The notes beneath the pieces are model-generated. The model was given only the letters and a program-made list of their open reading frames with translations. It did no database searches and was not told the origin of the DNA. The translations under genes were made by a program, and so were the position numbers. Below, piece after piece: positions 23,679 to 34,885 of a stretch of 64,000 nt of DNA. Position 1 is the first letter of the stretch, and each line of letters begins with the position of its first letter. This DNA is from Mytilus galloprovincialis (Eukaryota > Mollusca > Bivalvia > Mytilida > Mytilidae): the NCBI RefSeq assembly GCF_965363235.1, contig NC_134843.1, positions 94,893,795 to 94,957,794 of the forward strand, written 5' to 3'.

Positions 23679-24689
23679 CTGGGTTTAATATATTTTCAAT
23701 TGAAGTCACAATCACTTTTCTCCTACGGATTATAATGTGTACATTCTTTAAATCCGATAGAACTGCTATGATATTAATGACTTAGCAAGAAAATATGTCA
23801 ATTATTTGTGGTTTTTTTTAGGCTTTACGATAACCACGTCTGTAAATAGCACAAATATTTGTTTGTCAAGCCTACTCTGAGCAGAAAAATAAAAAAATAT
23901 AAATGGTTGAGATATAAAGGTAGTGGTTGAGTCTTTCTGTCACAATGTTGAGACTTTCTGGTTGCGTTGTACTATTCGAGTTTACCTTTTATTACGGTTA
24001 ACCTGATTCATGTTTTCTGTCTGTGGTAACATAAAATCTAAATACAGATACAATTTTAAGCATTGCCGATAGAAAAATGCATGCCTTACAAATATAAATA
24101 AGATTATTTTACAATGGTTATTTATTAATATGACTTGGATGAATTCGATTCCTAAGACATTATTTAATGCCGAAAATGCGTACATTTATAAAGAAATAAA
24201 ATAGTTAAAAACTAAACAATCGAACAGGACCCCTTTTCTAGGTTTATTTTTTCGTACACATTACTTCAGGTGGTGATCATTTAAATGTGAGTAAAAGATG
24301 TCATTTTTGTCATTATAATACTTACCACAAAAAAAATATGATTCGATTTTAAAATTGCTTTGTAAGTATTATAAGATCTTATAAGTGACGTTCAACTTAA
24401 TAGTGTAATCACAGGTGTTGTATTGAAATAATTAAAACTTAGATGTTTGTTCACAACTGCATTCAGGGCACATCCTTAATATTTGGTAGTATTCAGCAAC
24501 ATTTATATTATAACCCGGGCCCCGTCACACTAGGCCGTGATCGCACTACGATCTCTAAATAAATAATGCTGTTGACGATCGTAGTGCAGTATGGTCGTGT
24601 TACGGTCTTGATGAGGTCTTGGTGATTGTGTTGAGAGTAGCAAACTTTAAACATGTTCAAAACAATCGTGATGCGTTCGTGGCGAAATC

Positions 24690-24900
24690 AGGTTGCAGTT
24701 CTGTTCTAGTCGTAGATCTTTTGAGCCGTGGAACTGTCAGGATCAGTTCCAGGTTGAACTGTGTAAATCAGTTCTAGGTAGAACTTACCAATGACCAAAT
24801 CAGTTCTTGGTTAGAACTGTTCTAGCTAGAACTGTCTTAAAAGTGTCAGGAGATAGTTCCACATTTGTCCGCTAGAACAGTTCTCCTTCAGATTTATATG
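24690..24900. repeat. Degenerate palindromic array around GTTCTAG
   Basis: Repeated near-palindromes such as GTTCTAGGTAGAACT, GTTCTTGGTTAGAACTG and GTTCTAGCTAGAACTG occur with variable spacing. It lies inside the 5.66-kb element. No coding function is apparent. Confidence 0.6.
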
Positions 24901-25479
24901 ACAGTTAGAGGTAATCTCCATTGTATGTATAGGCTGTACATCTCCTTTGCAATTATCTATTTCAAATGAAAATAACTTTTGATGAAATGAATGAATTTAA
25001 TGATTATCCATTTCTGAATATTAATTCAGTTTTCTTTTTAAATATTTAAAACTGGATTCGACGTAGCTAAATTGTGGAAGATAGTTAGTTTGAACTCTAG
25101 CCTGGTCAACTTAAATTCTAAAAAAAAAATGTGTGTGTCTATGCTAAGCATGCGATATCTGCTAAAAACTGTGGTCACACCTTACCAGATAGCTCGAACG
25201 AACGCCGAAAGGATAAATAAAAGTTTTTCATTTACAAAATTTGCATCTGTTAGGAGTCCGCGATGGAATGACCAAATAAAACGGACGTGTAATATGCCGA
25301 AAAATGGGATGGAAGAGGAATAAAAAAAAAATGTCAGAATAAAAAGCCAATAATTTTGCCTGATTATGATTAAGAAGTTGAGCCAAAAATATTCATGATA
25401 CTAAAGAAAACTAACATACCAATAATTGCTTTTTCTTACGCGATTTGTTTTCAATTTGTATGTATCCGTGTTATTATCA

Positions 25480-25735
25480 ATGTTCTTTCTGTGGTACGAT
25501 TGCCAATGATACAACTCTCCACAAGAGACCAAAATGACACATAAAGTAACAACTAGAGGTCGCCGTACGGCCTTCAAATATAAGCAAAGCCAATACTGCA
25601 TAGACAGCTATAAAAGGCCCCGAAATGACAATGTAAAACAATTGTAACGAGAAAACTAACGGCCTTATTAATATATAAAAAAAAAAATGAACGAAAAACA
25701 AATATGTTACACATAAATAAATAAATAAATAAATT
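25480..25735 (-). mobile_element. Retroelement tail fragment, inverted
   Basis: The sequence from GTGGTACGATTGCCAATGAT to GAAAACTAACGGCC matches the inverse of the tail end at 26450-26625 and the tail at 29816-30764. An AAAT simple repeat follows. No coding part remains. Confidence 0.75.
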
Positions 25736-26040
25736 CTAGCCCTGGAGATGTCAATTACAACATTATTGACGTTAAAGCTTCTGTGCAAAACTGCATCTCA
25801 AACGCTATACTTAATCTCCAGCGTTAGAACTTTAATACCAGTACTTAAAAAAAACACAGCTATTTACTATTTAGACTCTATTACAACCTCAAATGCCTCT
25901 TTAGAAGCTGCTGTGATAACTACAGACAAGATTAAAATGACTTGAAATGTCAAACAAATTATATACGGCAAGTTTATGAATTTTGACAGTTGTATATGTA
26001 ATTGACACTAAGCTACACAAGGTCATGTTTTTCTCTGACT

Positions 26041-26630
26041 GTTTATGACGTCTTTACACTAAATTCATTGGATGTTGGATGTGTACGGATTGATAGTTTA
26101 GTCTTAGATGCATGATTTTTTTATTAGTTGTTAGTGGCTTTGAACTAGCTGTCTTTTTGTTGTCGGGATGTTCAAGAACTCGGCCACGTCCAATTGTATT
26201 TTTGTCCATCTGATGAGTTAAACCTTTTTCAACTGATTTTTATAGTTCGTTCTTATGTTGTACTGTTATATATACCACTGTCCCAGGTTAGGGGGAGGGT
26301 TGGGATCCCGCTAACATGTTTAACCCCTCCACATTATTTATGTATGTGCCTGTCCCAAGTCAGGAGCCTGTAATTCAGTGGTTGTCGTTTGTTTATGCGT
26401 TACATATTAAATCATATTTGTTTTTCGTTAATTTTTTTTATATATAAATAAGGCCTTTAGTTTTGTCGTTTAAATTGTTTTACATTGTCATATCGGGGCC
26501 TTTTATAGCTGACTATGCGGTATGGGCTTTGTTCATTGTTGAAGGCCGTACGGTGACTGTGTCATGTTGGTCTCTTGTGGACAGTTGTCCCATTGGCAGT
26601 CATACCACATCTTCTTTTTTATAGTTGAAA
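26041..26630 (+). mobile_element. Retroelement tail fragment, plus strand
   Basis: It runs from GGATGTTGGATGTGTACGGA through CCCAGGTTAGGGGGAGGGTT to CATACCACATCTTC, matching the tail downstream of the reverse-transcriptase fragment at 30527-30764 (minus). It is a 5'-truncated retrotransposition product, with no reading frame left. Confidence 0.8.
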
Positions 26631-27299
26631 ATTTCATTCACCAGAAGATCTCAACATTGTTCCAGAATATCTCAACCGATACCAGAAAATCTCAACATGA
26701 CATACTTTATAACATATTTAGCTTAATGCAATTATATTAGTAAAGAAAAAGAACAAACTGTAATTTTATGTTTATAATGTTTTAGAAAAATACTAATTTA
26801 CTGATATATATGCTAGTTTATCAATGATATCACTGTCATTTTGTCAATAGCTGACTGCGCTGGCCATATTTACCTGCTGGAGAAAAGACATTACGATGTC
26901 ATTTTAAATCATATTCATTTGTGTTATACACGAGATAAACCGTAAATCCAATATCTATGGCATGACATTCTCCGATTTTACAAAAAAGTCATTGATTTTC
27001 AGTAAATTGACGAAAAGTCGACCTACCCTGTGTTTATTTTGAATATTTTGAACCAGAAAAGCTCAACAGGAAGTGCCAGAATACTTTTTTCCGTCTCAAC
27101 ATTTGGTTGAGATTAGATGGTTTACCAGGCGTGTGTCAGTGCACTGCAAGTACTTTCGGATCTGTACTTAGTGTCTTTTTGCATTAAGGTACAGTATTCG
27201 ACAATCGATTGATTCGACAAGAGTAGATTTTTCTTTCAGGTTTTAATTCAATTCAATTAAAAAGAATGAATTGAAAAGACACATTAATGATCAATTTAT

Positions 27300-27700
27300 T
27301 CAACAAATCTTTAATGATAGATACGATCGATAACGATTGAACAGTGTTTGTCGATTCGATCAACTCAATTTAAAATTATTGATCAGATGGAGACTCGATC
27401 GCAACGATTGATACGATCGATAACGATTGAACATTGTTTTTCGATTAAATCAGCTTAACATGCTCAATGCATATGTGTTATGACGAAGACTCGATCGTAA
27501 CGATCGATAACGATTGAACGTCATATGTCGAATCAATCAACTCAATGTGTTTTGATGAAGACTCGATCGTAACGATCGATAACGATTGAACGACTTATGT
27601 CGAATCAATCAACTCAATGTGTTTTGATGAAGACTCGATCGTAACGATCGATAAAGATTGAACGTCATATATCGAATCAATCAACTCAATTTGTTAATAG
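27300..27700. repeat. Subterminal tandem array, unit about 74 bp
   Basis: Units contain GACTCGATCGTAACGATCGA, TAACGATTGAACG and GTCGAATCAATCAACTCAAT; three are close copies and others are decayed. The words CGATCG and ATCGAT make each unit locally palindromic. The mirrored array is at 32370-32960. Confidence 0.85.
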
Positions 27701-29164
27701 TAGCTATTTAATAAATTTTATTAATACAGATTAAACAAGATAAGTTGTATTACTGTATTTCCCACTTCACCACAGATGGAGATAAACTCTATGAAAATAA
27801 TGTATGTCAGAATGGGTACGGAGATATTAGTATAGTGAACATTAAATGTACACACAATTGAAAAATATAATACACAAGTGCAAGCTTAGGAATTTGCTGT
27901 TTCAAAGACTGTTAACACTGATTAAACATTTTTAACATTAATTCAAGTTTGAAGAAGGTTCATAGCACCAGTTTCAGGAGAGAAAAGTATGTATGTGACA
28001 TGCAAAAATGTTTATTGTAGTAGCCAGTTTATGACAGTAGTATATATAGAACATTAAAAGGAATAATTTGAAATGAGTAAACCATAAAATTTATATTTCA
28101 AAAATTATTATCAAAAGAATATTAAAGGTAAGAGAGTTCAATGTGTCTGCTTGTTCTACAGTATGTAAAGCAGGGGCGGGTCCAGGTAAGGGCGTAATGG
28201 GCGTACGCCCCCCCCCCCCCCCTTTAAAAAAAAAAAAAAAAAAAAAAACTATCGTTATAATCTGCTAGTATTGTATTGAATGATGGCAATTTATCATATT
28301 CATTAATTAAACACATACTCTGATTTCTTTTTATACGGATTCCCCAATATGATGGGTCATCATCAACCGTAAAATTTCGTTTCTCGGAGTCCGGCGTGTT
28401 CGACTCTGCGATTAGTATCCATTTTTGTTGATGTGATAAAGAATTCGGAAAGATGTCGATGTCAAAAACAAAACTAGATGCTAAATTGTTGAAATTCAGG
28501 AGCTTCTGAGCTTCCCCATGGACCCTCAACCGTAATCACGCCTCTCGTTCATAAAATCCTGGCCTAGGTATTGAAATGTTAAGTTACTCCTTATACCCTT
28601 GAGTTTAGAATTTCTCGTTATTGGTCTACGAGGCTTGTTTAGGGGGGGGGGGGGGGGTATCAATATCCCATATCCTATTAAGTTTTTATCCCAATATCCC
28701 GTATCCCTATAATGTTTACCCCTAATATCCCAATAAATAATTTTTACAAATATCCCATATCCCTTAAACTATTTTGAAATATCCCAAAAAATCATTATGA
28801 ATTCATTCCCAAGCCCATTTTTTTCCTCATCATCACAACGTCAACAATTTTGACTGGGAAAACAAACTGTGTTCATGGTGTTAAAGGAAATTTACAGTGC
28901 ATACTTCCTGTGTTAAATAAGAATATATGTGTCCAAAAGATGAAGTGTTCCATCTTAGAGCCTTGTATAACAATATCTTTTTATGTGATCTTAAACGACA
29001 AATTTTAATAGTGTAAGGGGTCTAATTTCAGACTTTTTTTTTTAATTGTTCAAACCGTGATGCTTATGACTGTAAAATTTCATTTTGATAGCATTCTTCT
29101 TTCATTGATAAGAAACTTCATCCTACACGTTAACCTATGTTGGAAGAACAGAAGGACTCAAACC

Positions 29165-29670
29165 TGTCTCTTGTCCGAGATTGCTCTGACATCCAACGGC
29201 TGTTTTGCCAGACAAGCTGAGACTGTGGGACGTCAGAGCACGTCCATATCAAAAAGTGGATATTTAGCATGCAAGTTTAATAACTCAAAATAAACACAAG
29301 AAAGCTTTCTGCTAATGTACCTACATTACACTTAACTGTTGCAATATTTTTACAGCAGGCAAAATTTGCACAGCCCTTGTTTTGCAAAGAAATAACACAA
29401 CATTTGACTCTGTGATCTTGAACTTTATGAATTACATAGATCCCAATATTTTTGTTACTTTTTTTTAATTTCCTTCCTCACAACACCAGTAATAGAAAGA
29501 ACATATATTAATTTACATTGATTATTTAGTAATTATTCGTTATTAACATAGTTTATATCGCGAAATATCTACTTTTTGATATGGGACGTGCTCTGACGTC
29601 CCTCGGCCCCAGCTTGTCTGGCAAAACAGCCGTTGCACATCAGAGCAATCTGTGAAACGTGGAGACCTCT
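29165..29670. mobile_element. About 0.5-kb inverted-repeat element
   Basis: About 100-bp arms (29165-29268 and 29563-29668) share GGCTGTTTTGCCAGACAAGC, GACGTCAGAGCACGT and ATATCAAAAAGTGGATAT in inverse orientation. It belongs to the same family as 47094-48008. It has no coding capacity, and its exact ends are decayed. Confidence 0.75.
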
Positions 29671-29815
29671 GAAGATTTGTCCAGAAAAAATAACCATAGC
29701 CCCCACCCAGAAAATCAAATGGTTGCTTCCTAAACTCATCAGATGGATACATTTTGTACATCTAACAAAAATCTATGATTATTTCAAGAAAATTATCAAT
29801 GCATATGAGCATATA

Positions 29816-30764
29816 CTATAAAAAAGATGTGGTATGATTGCCAATGAGACAACTCTTCACAAGAGACCATGTGACACAGAAATTAACAACTATAGGTCAC
29901 CGTACGACCTTCAACAATAAGTAAAGCTCATACCTCATAGTTAGCTATAAAAGGTTCTGAAATGACAAATGTAGAACAATTCAAACGAGAAAACTAACGG
30001 CCTAAGTTATGTATAAAAAAATGAACAAAAAACAAATATGTAACACAGCAACAAACGACAACCACTGAATTAAAGACTTCTGACTTTGGACAGGCACATA
30101 CATACAGAATGTGGCGAGGTTAAACATGTTAACTAGCGGGATCCCAACCCTCCCCTTAACCTGGGACAGTGGTGTAACAGTACAACATAAGAACGAACTA
30201 TACAAATCAGTTGAAAAAGGCTTAACTCATCAGATGGATACAAATAGAAATACATCTAACAAAAACAGAGAGTGGACGTGACCGAGTACTTGTACATCCC
30301 ATCAACAAAAAGACACTAAGTACAGATCTGAGAGTACTCGCAGTTACTGACAGCTAGTTCAAAGCCAATTACAACTAATAAAAAGTAATGCATCTGAGAC
30401 TAAATTATCAATCATTACACATCCAGCATCCAATGGCACGGTAAACAACATCTCCGTAAAAATGAGGATGTGCTATCCCGTTTGAAATAAGTTTTCTACA
30501 GGTAGAACCAAACTTCAAAACCAAATCTATAATTTAGTAAATATTTTAAGTGATTTGTGGTAACGAAATCCATGACTTAATAATTTACCAGGAATACATA
30601 GATTTCGTTCATTAAAATCCAAAACGTTACAACAGACTAGGGCATAGCGGAGGAGTTGTGATATACAAACACCATAAGATAGTGCCAAAGGAACATCACC
30701 ATCCAAAAAAGGAAAATTAACAATAAGGAACGAAGTATGGAAAGCAAAACAAATACTTTTAATA
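29816..30764 (-). mobile_element. 5'-truncated reverse-transcriptase element with 23-bp target duplication
   Basis: On the minus strand it opens with the reverse-transcriptase C-terminal segment (IVNFPFLDGDVPL, SYGVCISQLLRYA, NERNLCIPGKLL), close to that of 19433-20080, then a complete non-coding tail to the end. Near-identical 23-bp direct repeats at 29793-29815 and 30765-30787 (core CATATGAGCATATA) flank it, with two mismatches. This is the signature of target-primed reverse transcription. The copy is a broken fossil. Confidence 0.85.
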
Positions 30765-31384
30765 TTATCAGTACATATGAGCATATAAATATAGAAAATA
30801 GATCAATACTTTTCACTTGGGTTAGGATAATTTTAAAATAAAACAACAATAAACTCAAATAAATCAACAAAGCACTAAAATGACCTTTAATATTAAACTT
30901 TTTTGGGCAATTTTATCAAGTGAGATGTAAATATTTCTGTACTGAACTTTTAAATTCTACTTATTTCTTTTCATGTTAAAAATTCAATATCCTTATAAAT
31001 GCATCAATATCCCATATCCCATTTACTTTAAGGACAAATATCCCATATCCCTAAAATTAAAATGGCAAATATCCCGTATCCCAATATACCCTATACAAGC
31101 CTCGTCTACTGCTGTTAAGATCCATCCAATCATTTTAATATACCATAGACAATTAATGAAGAAAACTCGGCATAAAAAATGTCACACCCTGACACTTTAA
31201 CTATAAAATATACATGCTCCAAGTCAGGAACCGTTACATTAGTGCAATTCTCTATTATTTTATGTTTTTAAGCCAAAAAAGGTCCAAAAAAATTTTCGCC
31301 TCGCTTCGCTCGGCAAAATTTTTTATTCTACGCCCCCCTTTCAAATATCCTGGACACGCCCCTGTAAAGATATATATGTCGGCT

Positions 31385-32200
31385 TAATTGCGCCTATACA
31401 TTTTTGTTTATAGCTGTAATAAATATAAGCCATCTAGCGTCGTAGACTGTGTTGATGTGCCTTCTAGCGCCGTAGGCTGTGTCAATTTATCGCCTAGCAC
31501 CGAAGTCTATGTTATTGTGTCAGACTAAGGTTAGGGTAAGAGTTAGGGTGACAGTAAGACTGTAATAAATACGGCTTCTAGCGCCATAGGCTGTATCAAT
31601 ATGCCGGCGCCTATCGCCGTAGGCTATGTTATTGTATCAGACTTAGGTTAGGGTTAAAGTTAGAGTAAAAGTAAGACTGTATTAAATATGCCTTCTAGCA
31701 CCGTAGGCTGTGTCAATATGCCTTATAGCGCCGTAGGCTGTGTCAATATGCCTTATAGCGCCGTAGGCTTTGTCAATATTTCGCCTAGCGCCGTAGGCTG
31801 TGTCAATATGCCGCCTTACGTCGTAGGGCAGGCTATGTTATTTTGTCATACTAAGGCTAGGTTAGAGTTGGGGTAATGAAAAGACTGTATTGAATATGTC
31901 ATCTAGCGCCGTAGACTGTGTTGATGTGCCTTATAACGCCATAGGCTGTGTGTATATGCCGCCTAGCGCGGTAAGCTATGTAATTGTGTCATTGTCAGAC
32001 CAAGGTTAGGGTTTGAATTAAGGCAACAGAAGACTGTAATAAATATACAATCAACCGCCGTAGACTGTGTTGATGTGCCTTCTAGCGCCATAGGCTGTGT
32101 GAATATGCCGCCTACCGCCGTAGGCTATGTTATTGTATCTAACTGTGTTTAGGGTTAGAGTTATGGTAATAGTAAGACTAATAAATATGCATAACTGTAA
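31385..32200. repeat. Higher-order minisatellite with CTAGCGCCGTAGGCTGTG units
   Basis: About 30-bp units (TATGCC, then CTAGCGCCGTAGGCTGTG, then TCAA) alternate with a segment rich in AGGTTAGGGTTAGAGTTAGG and ending GACTGTAATAAATATG. About five higher-order repeats differ in how many 30-bp units they hold, which explains lengths from about 120 to 210 bp. It lies inside the 6.4-kb TA-flanked element. Confidence 0.9.
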
Positions 32201-32369
32201 ATATACATGATGTTGTGGTTTTATATTGCATATTTGTTATTTATACTATTATACAAATACGAAGATGTGATATGATTGCCAATTAGACACCTCTCAAACA
32301 AGAAGCCAGAATGTAAACAACTGCTTTTTTATTATCAAAATATGTACACACAAACTGGTGTTGAGCTAT

Positions 32370-32960
32370 AATAATATATCCATACAGCTGACTAGGTTGA
32401 CAATTTGGATATACCATGGCACAATTGTGTCGATTGAATACTATCGAATACAGTTGATTGAGTTTACTATATTACTCACAGTGGCACACTAGCGCTCATT
32501 AAATACAATCGATACGCTCATTAAATACAATCGATACTATTGAGCTTCATGTATAAAACGAATATACAGTAGCTACTAGTATATTGATTGTATTGATCAA
32601 TCTTGGGACAAGTGTATTTATAAAATTGAATGGTACCATCGTGCAAAAGTTGATTGAGTTGCACATGTTTATTAACTGTGGCTTCCACGCAACGCTTGCA
32701 TATCTATTAAAATACAGAGATGACTGAGTTGACCATATTTATCAACCGTGGCATAATCGTATTGATTGAATACGATTTATACTTTCGTGATAATTTATAA
32801 TATTAATGAGGAGTTGACTGAGTTGGTTATATTGATCAAGTGTGGCACAATCGTAATGTTTGAATACGATGAAAACAAAGTTGACTGAGTTGCTTATATT
32901 GATCAAATGTGGCACAATCGTAACGATTGATTACGATCGATACTATCGTGCAACGTTTGA
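32370..32960. repeat. Subterminal array mirrored to 27300-27700
   Basis: Words such as AATCGTAACGATTGA, TGACTGAGTTG and TTGATCAA repeat at intervals of roughly 60-80 bp, more decayed than the left array. Their inverse orientation relative to 27300-27700 marks them as the right subterminal region of the same element. Confidence 0.75.
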
Positions 32961-32976
32961 AAAAAAGAATAGATTG

Positions 32977-33408
32977 TCATTTTTTTATTTTCTTTGGTTA
33001 CATCTTCTGACATCAGACTCGGACTTCTCTTGAACTGAATTTTAATGTGCGTATTGTTATGCGTTTACTTTTCTACATTGGCTAGAGGTATAGGGGGAGG
33101 GTTGAGATCTCACAAACATGTTTAACCCCGCCGCATTTTTGCGCCTGTCCCAAGTCAGGAGCCTCTGGCCTTTGTTAGTCTTGTATTATTATAATTTTAG
33201 TTTCTTGTGTACAATTTGGAAATTAGTATGGCGTTCATTATCACTGAACTAGTATATATTTGTTTAGGGGCCAGTTGAAGGACGCCTCCGGGTGCGGGAA
33301 TTTCTCGCTACATTGAAGACCTGTTGGTGACCTTCTGCTGTTGTTTTTTTCTATGGTCGGGTTGTTGTCTCTTTGGCACATTCCCCATTTCCATTCTCAA
33401 TTTTATTG
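32977..33408 (+). mobile_element. Retroelement tail copy, 5' truncated
   Basis: It matches 20290-20690 nearly base for base (GGTTACATCTTCTGACATCA to CATTCCCCATTTCCATTC) and has an extra CCCGCCGCATTTTTGCGCC stretch that is absent there. Only non-coding tail is left. It is inserted in the right arm of the 6.4-kb element. Confidence 0.85.
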
Positions 33409-34567
33409 ATTATAGTAATAGCACAGTTGACTGAGTTGATATATCTTGACATGAATGAAGTATGTTAATTTGGTAGAAGTTGAACAATTGATTGAATCGA
33501 CAAACTGATATGATCGAGTACAGTTGACAAGATAATTCTACTACAAAATAAAATATGTCGAATCAATCGATTGTCGAATAATGTCAAAAATGTGATATAC
33601 AATATTAAGTACCTAGCCACGTCCACTCTGTGTTTCGTTAGATATATTTCTAGTTGTATCGGCCATCTGATGAGTAATATTATGGATAACCCAACATCAT
33701 CTATTCAAAAAGAATTTTTATGTTTTTGATCCTTATAAGCTATTCCAAATAATGTTAGATGACCCACAACTGATAATACAAAGCAAATACTATTCTAATC
33801 CGAAATTTTGAAGGAAAAAAAGTTGAAAAACGTTACTGCACAATTGATTTGCTGATTTTAAAAAGTTTTGGTATTGTGTTGGCTTCAATATCACCTGATG
33901 GTAAATTGGTTTCTTCGTAGTACCAATCTCAGTCTCTATGAAATCTTTCACGTTTTGTTTGCCCATTGGTATCTACCAATGTTTTTTTGTTCTAGATGAA
34001 TAGTTATTTCAATCACAATTATTGTTATCTAGGTTCTATGGACATGTCAAGATGATCACTAAACACAACCTTTAGACGAAAAAAGGACTTGAGCTGTCTT
34101 TATGCATTCAAAAAATTATACATCAAAACATGTGCAATGTGCACACTATAACCCATAATGGTTTGATATTCCATTTTGAGTAGGGCAATCAAATTAAAAC
34201 TAACCTTCTAAGCAGCTCTCGTGTATGAAGACATGATTATTTTTTTATACTGGGTTGGTGACATAGATCCCCTTAAAAAAAGGAGAAAGCTTCAAACAAC
34301 GTTTTTACTGCTTCCATAATTTTTTTTTATATAATGATTCAAAATGCTGAATCATCCTGGTAACCTATTCACAGTAGTGACTTGTTGGTTGGTCCACATC
34401 ATCAAACTAGAGGCTCTAAAGAGCCTGTTTCGCTAACCTTGGTCTATGTGCATATTAAACAAAATTGTGTTTTGGTGATGTTGAGGTGTTTGTAGATCTT
34501 AATTTACTGAAGATTCTTGCTGCTGACATTTATCTCTATCTATAATGAACCTGGGTGGGGTGGGGGT

Positions 34568-34885
34568 CAATACACAACAGCATAGTGTATTGCACAAAAG
34601 CAAAAAAAAAGGGGGGTATTTTTTTGGGAAGGGGGAGGTGGTCAATTCGCAACAGTAGTGTATTGCACAAAAGCAAAACATTGAATATAAATTCAAATCA
34701 TATAACCAATTCTGAGTTCTATCACTATAGTTATTCAATGTCAGAAACCTATTATGTGTCATATATATTTAATTTCAATCCAAATTCAGACGAATTTTGT
34801 GTCCATTTTGCCCCCCCCCCCCCCCAAAAAAAAAATACCCCCTTTTTTCCTCTTGTGCAATACTCTATGCTGTTGTGTACTGAGC
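34568..34885. mobile_element. About 0.3-kb inverted-repeat element
   Basis: The left arm (ACACAACAGCATAGTGTATT, TTGCACAAAAG, then A- and G-runs) is mirrored on the right (C- and A-runs, CTTGTGCAATA, ATGCTGTTGTGT). It has no coding capacity; homopolymer runs give spurious open frames on both strands. Confidence 0.7.

Larger units (their letters stand above)
21473..27133. mobile_element. 5.66-kb DNA element with ~180-bp inverted repeats and TGTCA duplication
   Basis: Inverted repeats at 21473-21652 and 26955-27133 begin CACGCCTGGTAAACCATCTA and differ at few positions. The flanks are TGTCA on both sides (21468-21472, 27134-27138), a 5-bp target duplication. Copies of TCTCAAC beside CCAGAA near the right end and the inverse near 23897-23960 form a subterminal motif array. 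No transposase was recognised; frames at 25072-25323 and 25748-25945 have no known domain. Nested inside are the element at 21689-23678 and two retroelement tails (25480-25735, 26041-26630). The superfamily is unassigned. Confidence 0.85.
28629..31104. mobile_element. 2.5-kb DNA element with ATATCCC subterminal arrays, TCTA duplication
   Basis: Inverted ends CGAGGCTTGTTTAGGG and CGAGGCTTGTATAGGG (inverse) are flanked by TCTA on both sides. The hAT copy at 42170 shows the same site with a single TCTA, so it is an empty-site control. Both ends carry many copies of ATATCCC (28660-28800; 30985-31090). No transposase was found. A retroelement (29816-30764) and an inverted-repeat element (about 29165-29670) are nested inside. 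Confidence 0.85.
28171..31364 (-). mobile_element. Internally deleted hAT element (relative of 41915-46290)
   Basis: The ends CAGGGGCGGGTCCAGG and CCTGGACACGCCCCTG are near-inverse, and TAAAG is duplicated outside (28166-28170, 31365-31369). Its right part (31105-31364) matches the left part of the hAT copy at 41915 onward in inverse orientation, and 28250-28470 matches about 46065-46285 of that copy. The coding centre is missing: a single junction near 28470-28476 joins the two outer parts. It still contains the sequence around the start of the family's first exon, but no transposase. A later element (28629-31104) is inserted in it. Confidence 0.85.
27197..33578. mobile_element. 6.4-kb TA-flanked DNA element with ATCGAT-rich subterminal arrays
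   Basis: A 23-bp perfect inverted repeat begins TTCGACAATCGATTGATTCG on both sides, with TA outside each end (27195-27196, 33579-33580). Next to each end lie arrays of CGATCGATAACGATTGA-type words in opposite orientation (27300-27700; 32370-32960). Removing nested insertions (28171-31364 and 32977-33408) leaves about 2.8 kb, mostly repeats, so no transposase is present. TA duplication would fit the Tc1/mariner superfamily or others using TA; the class is not decided. Confidence 0.8.

Noticed and set aside
28224-28529. 101-residue minus-strand frame in the deleted hAT copy
   Set aside because: It reads antisense to the family's first-exon region and has no counterpart domain.
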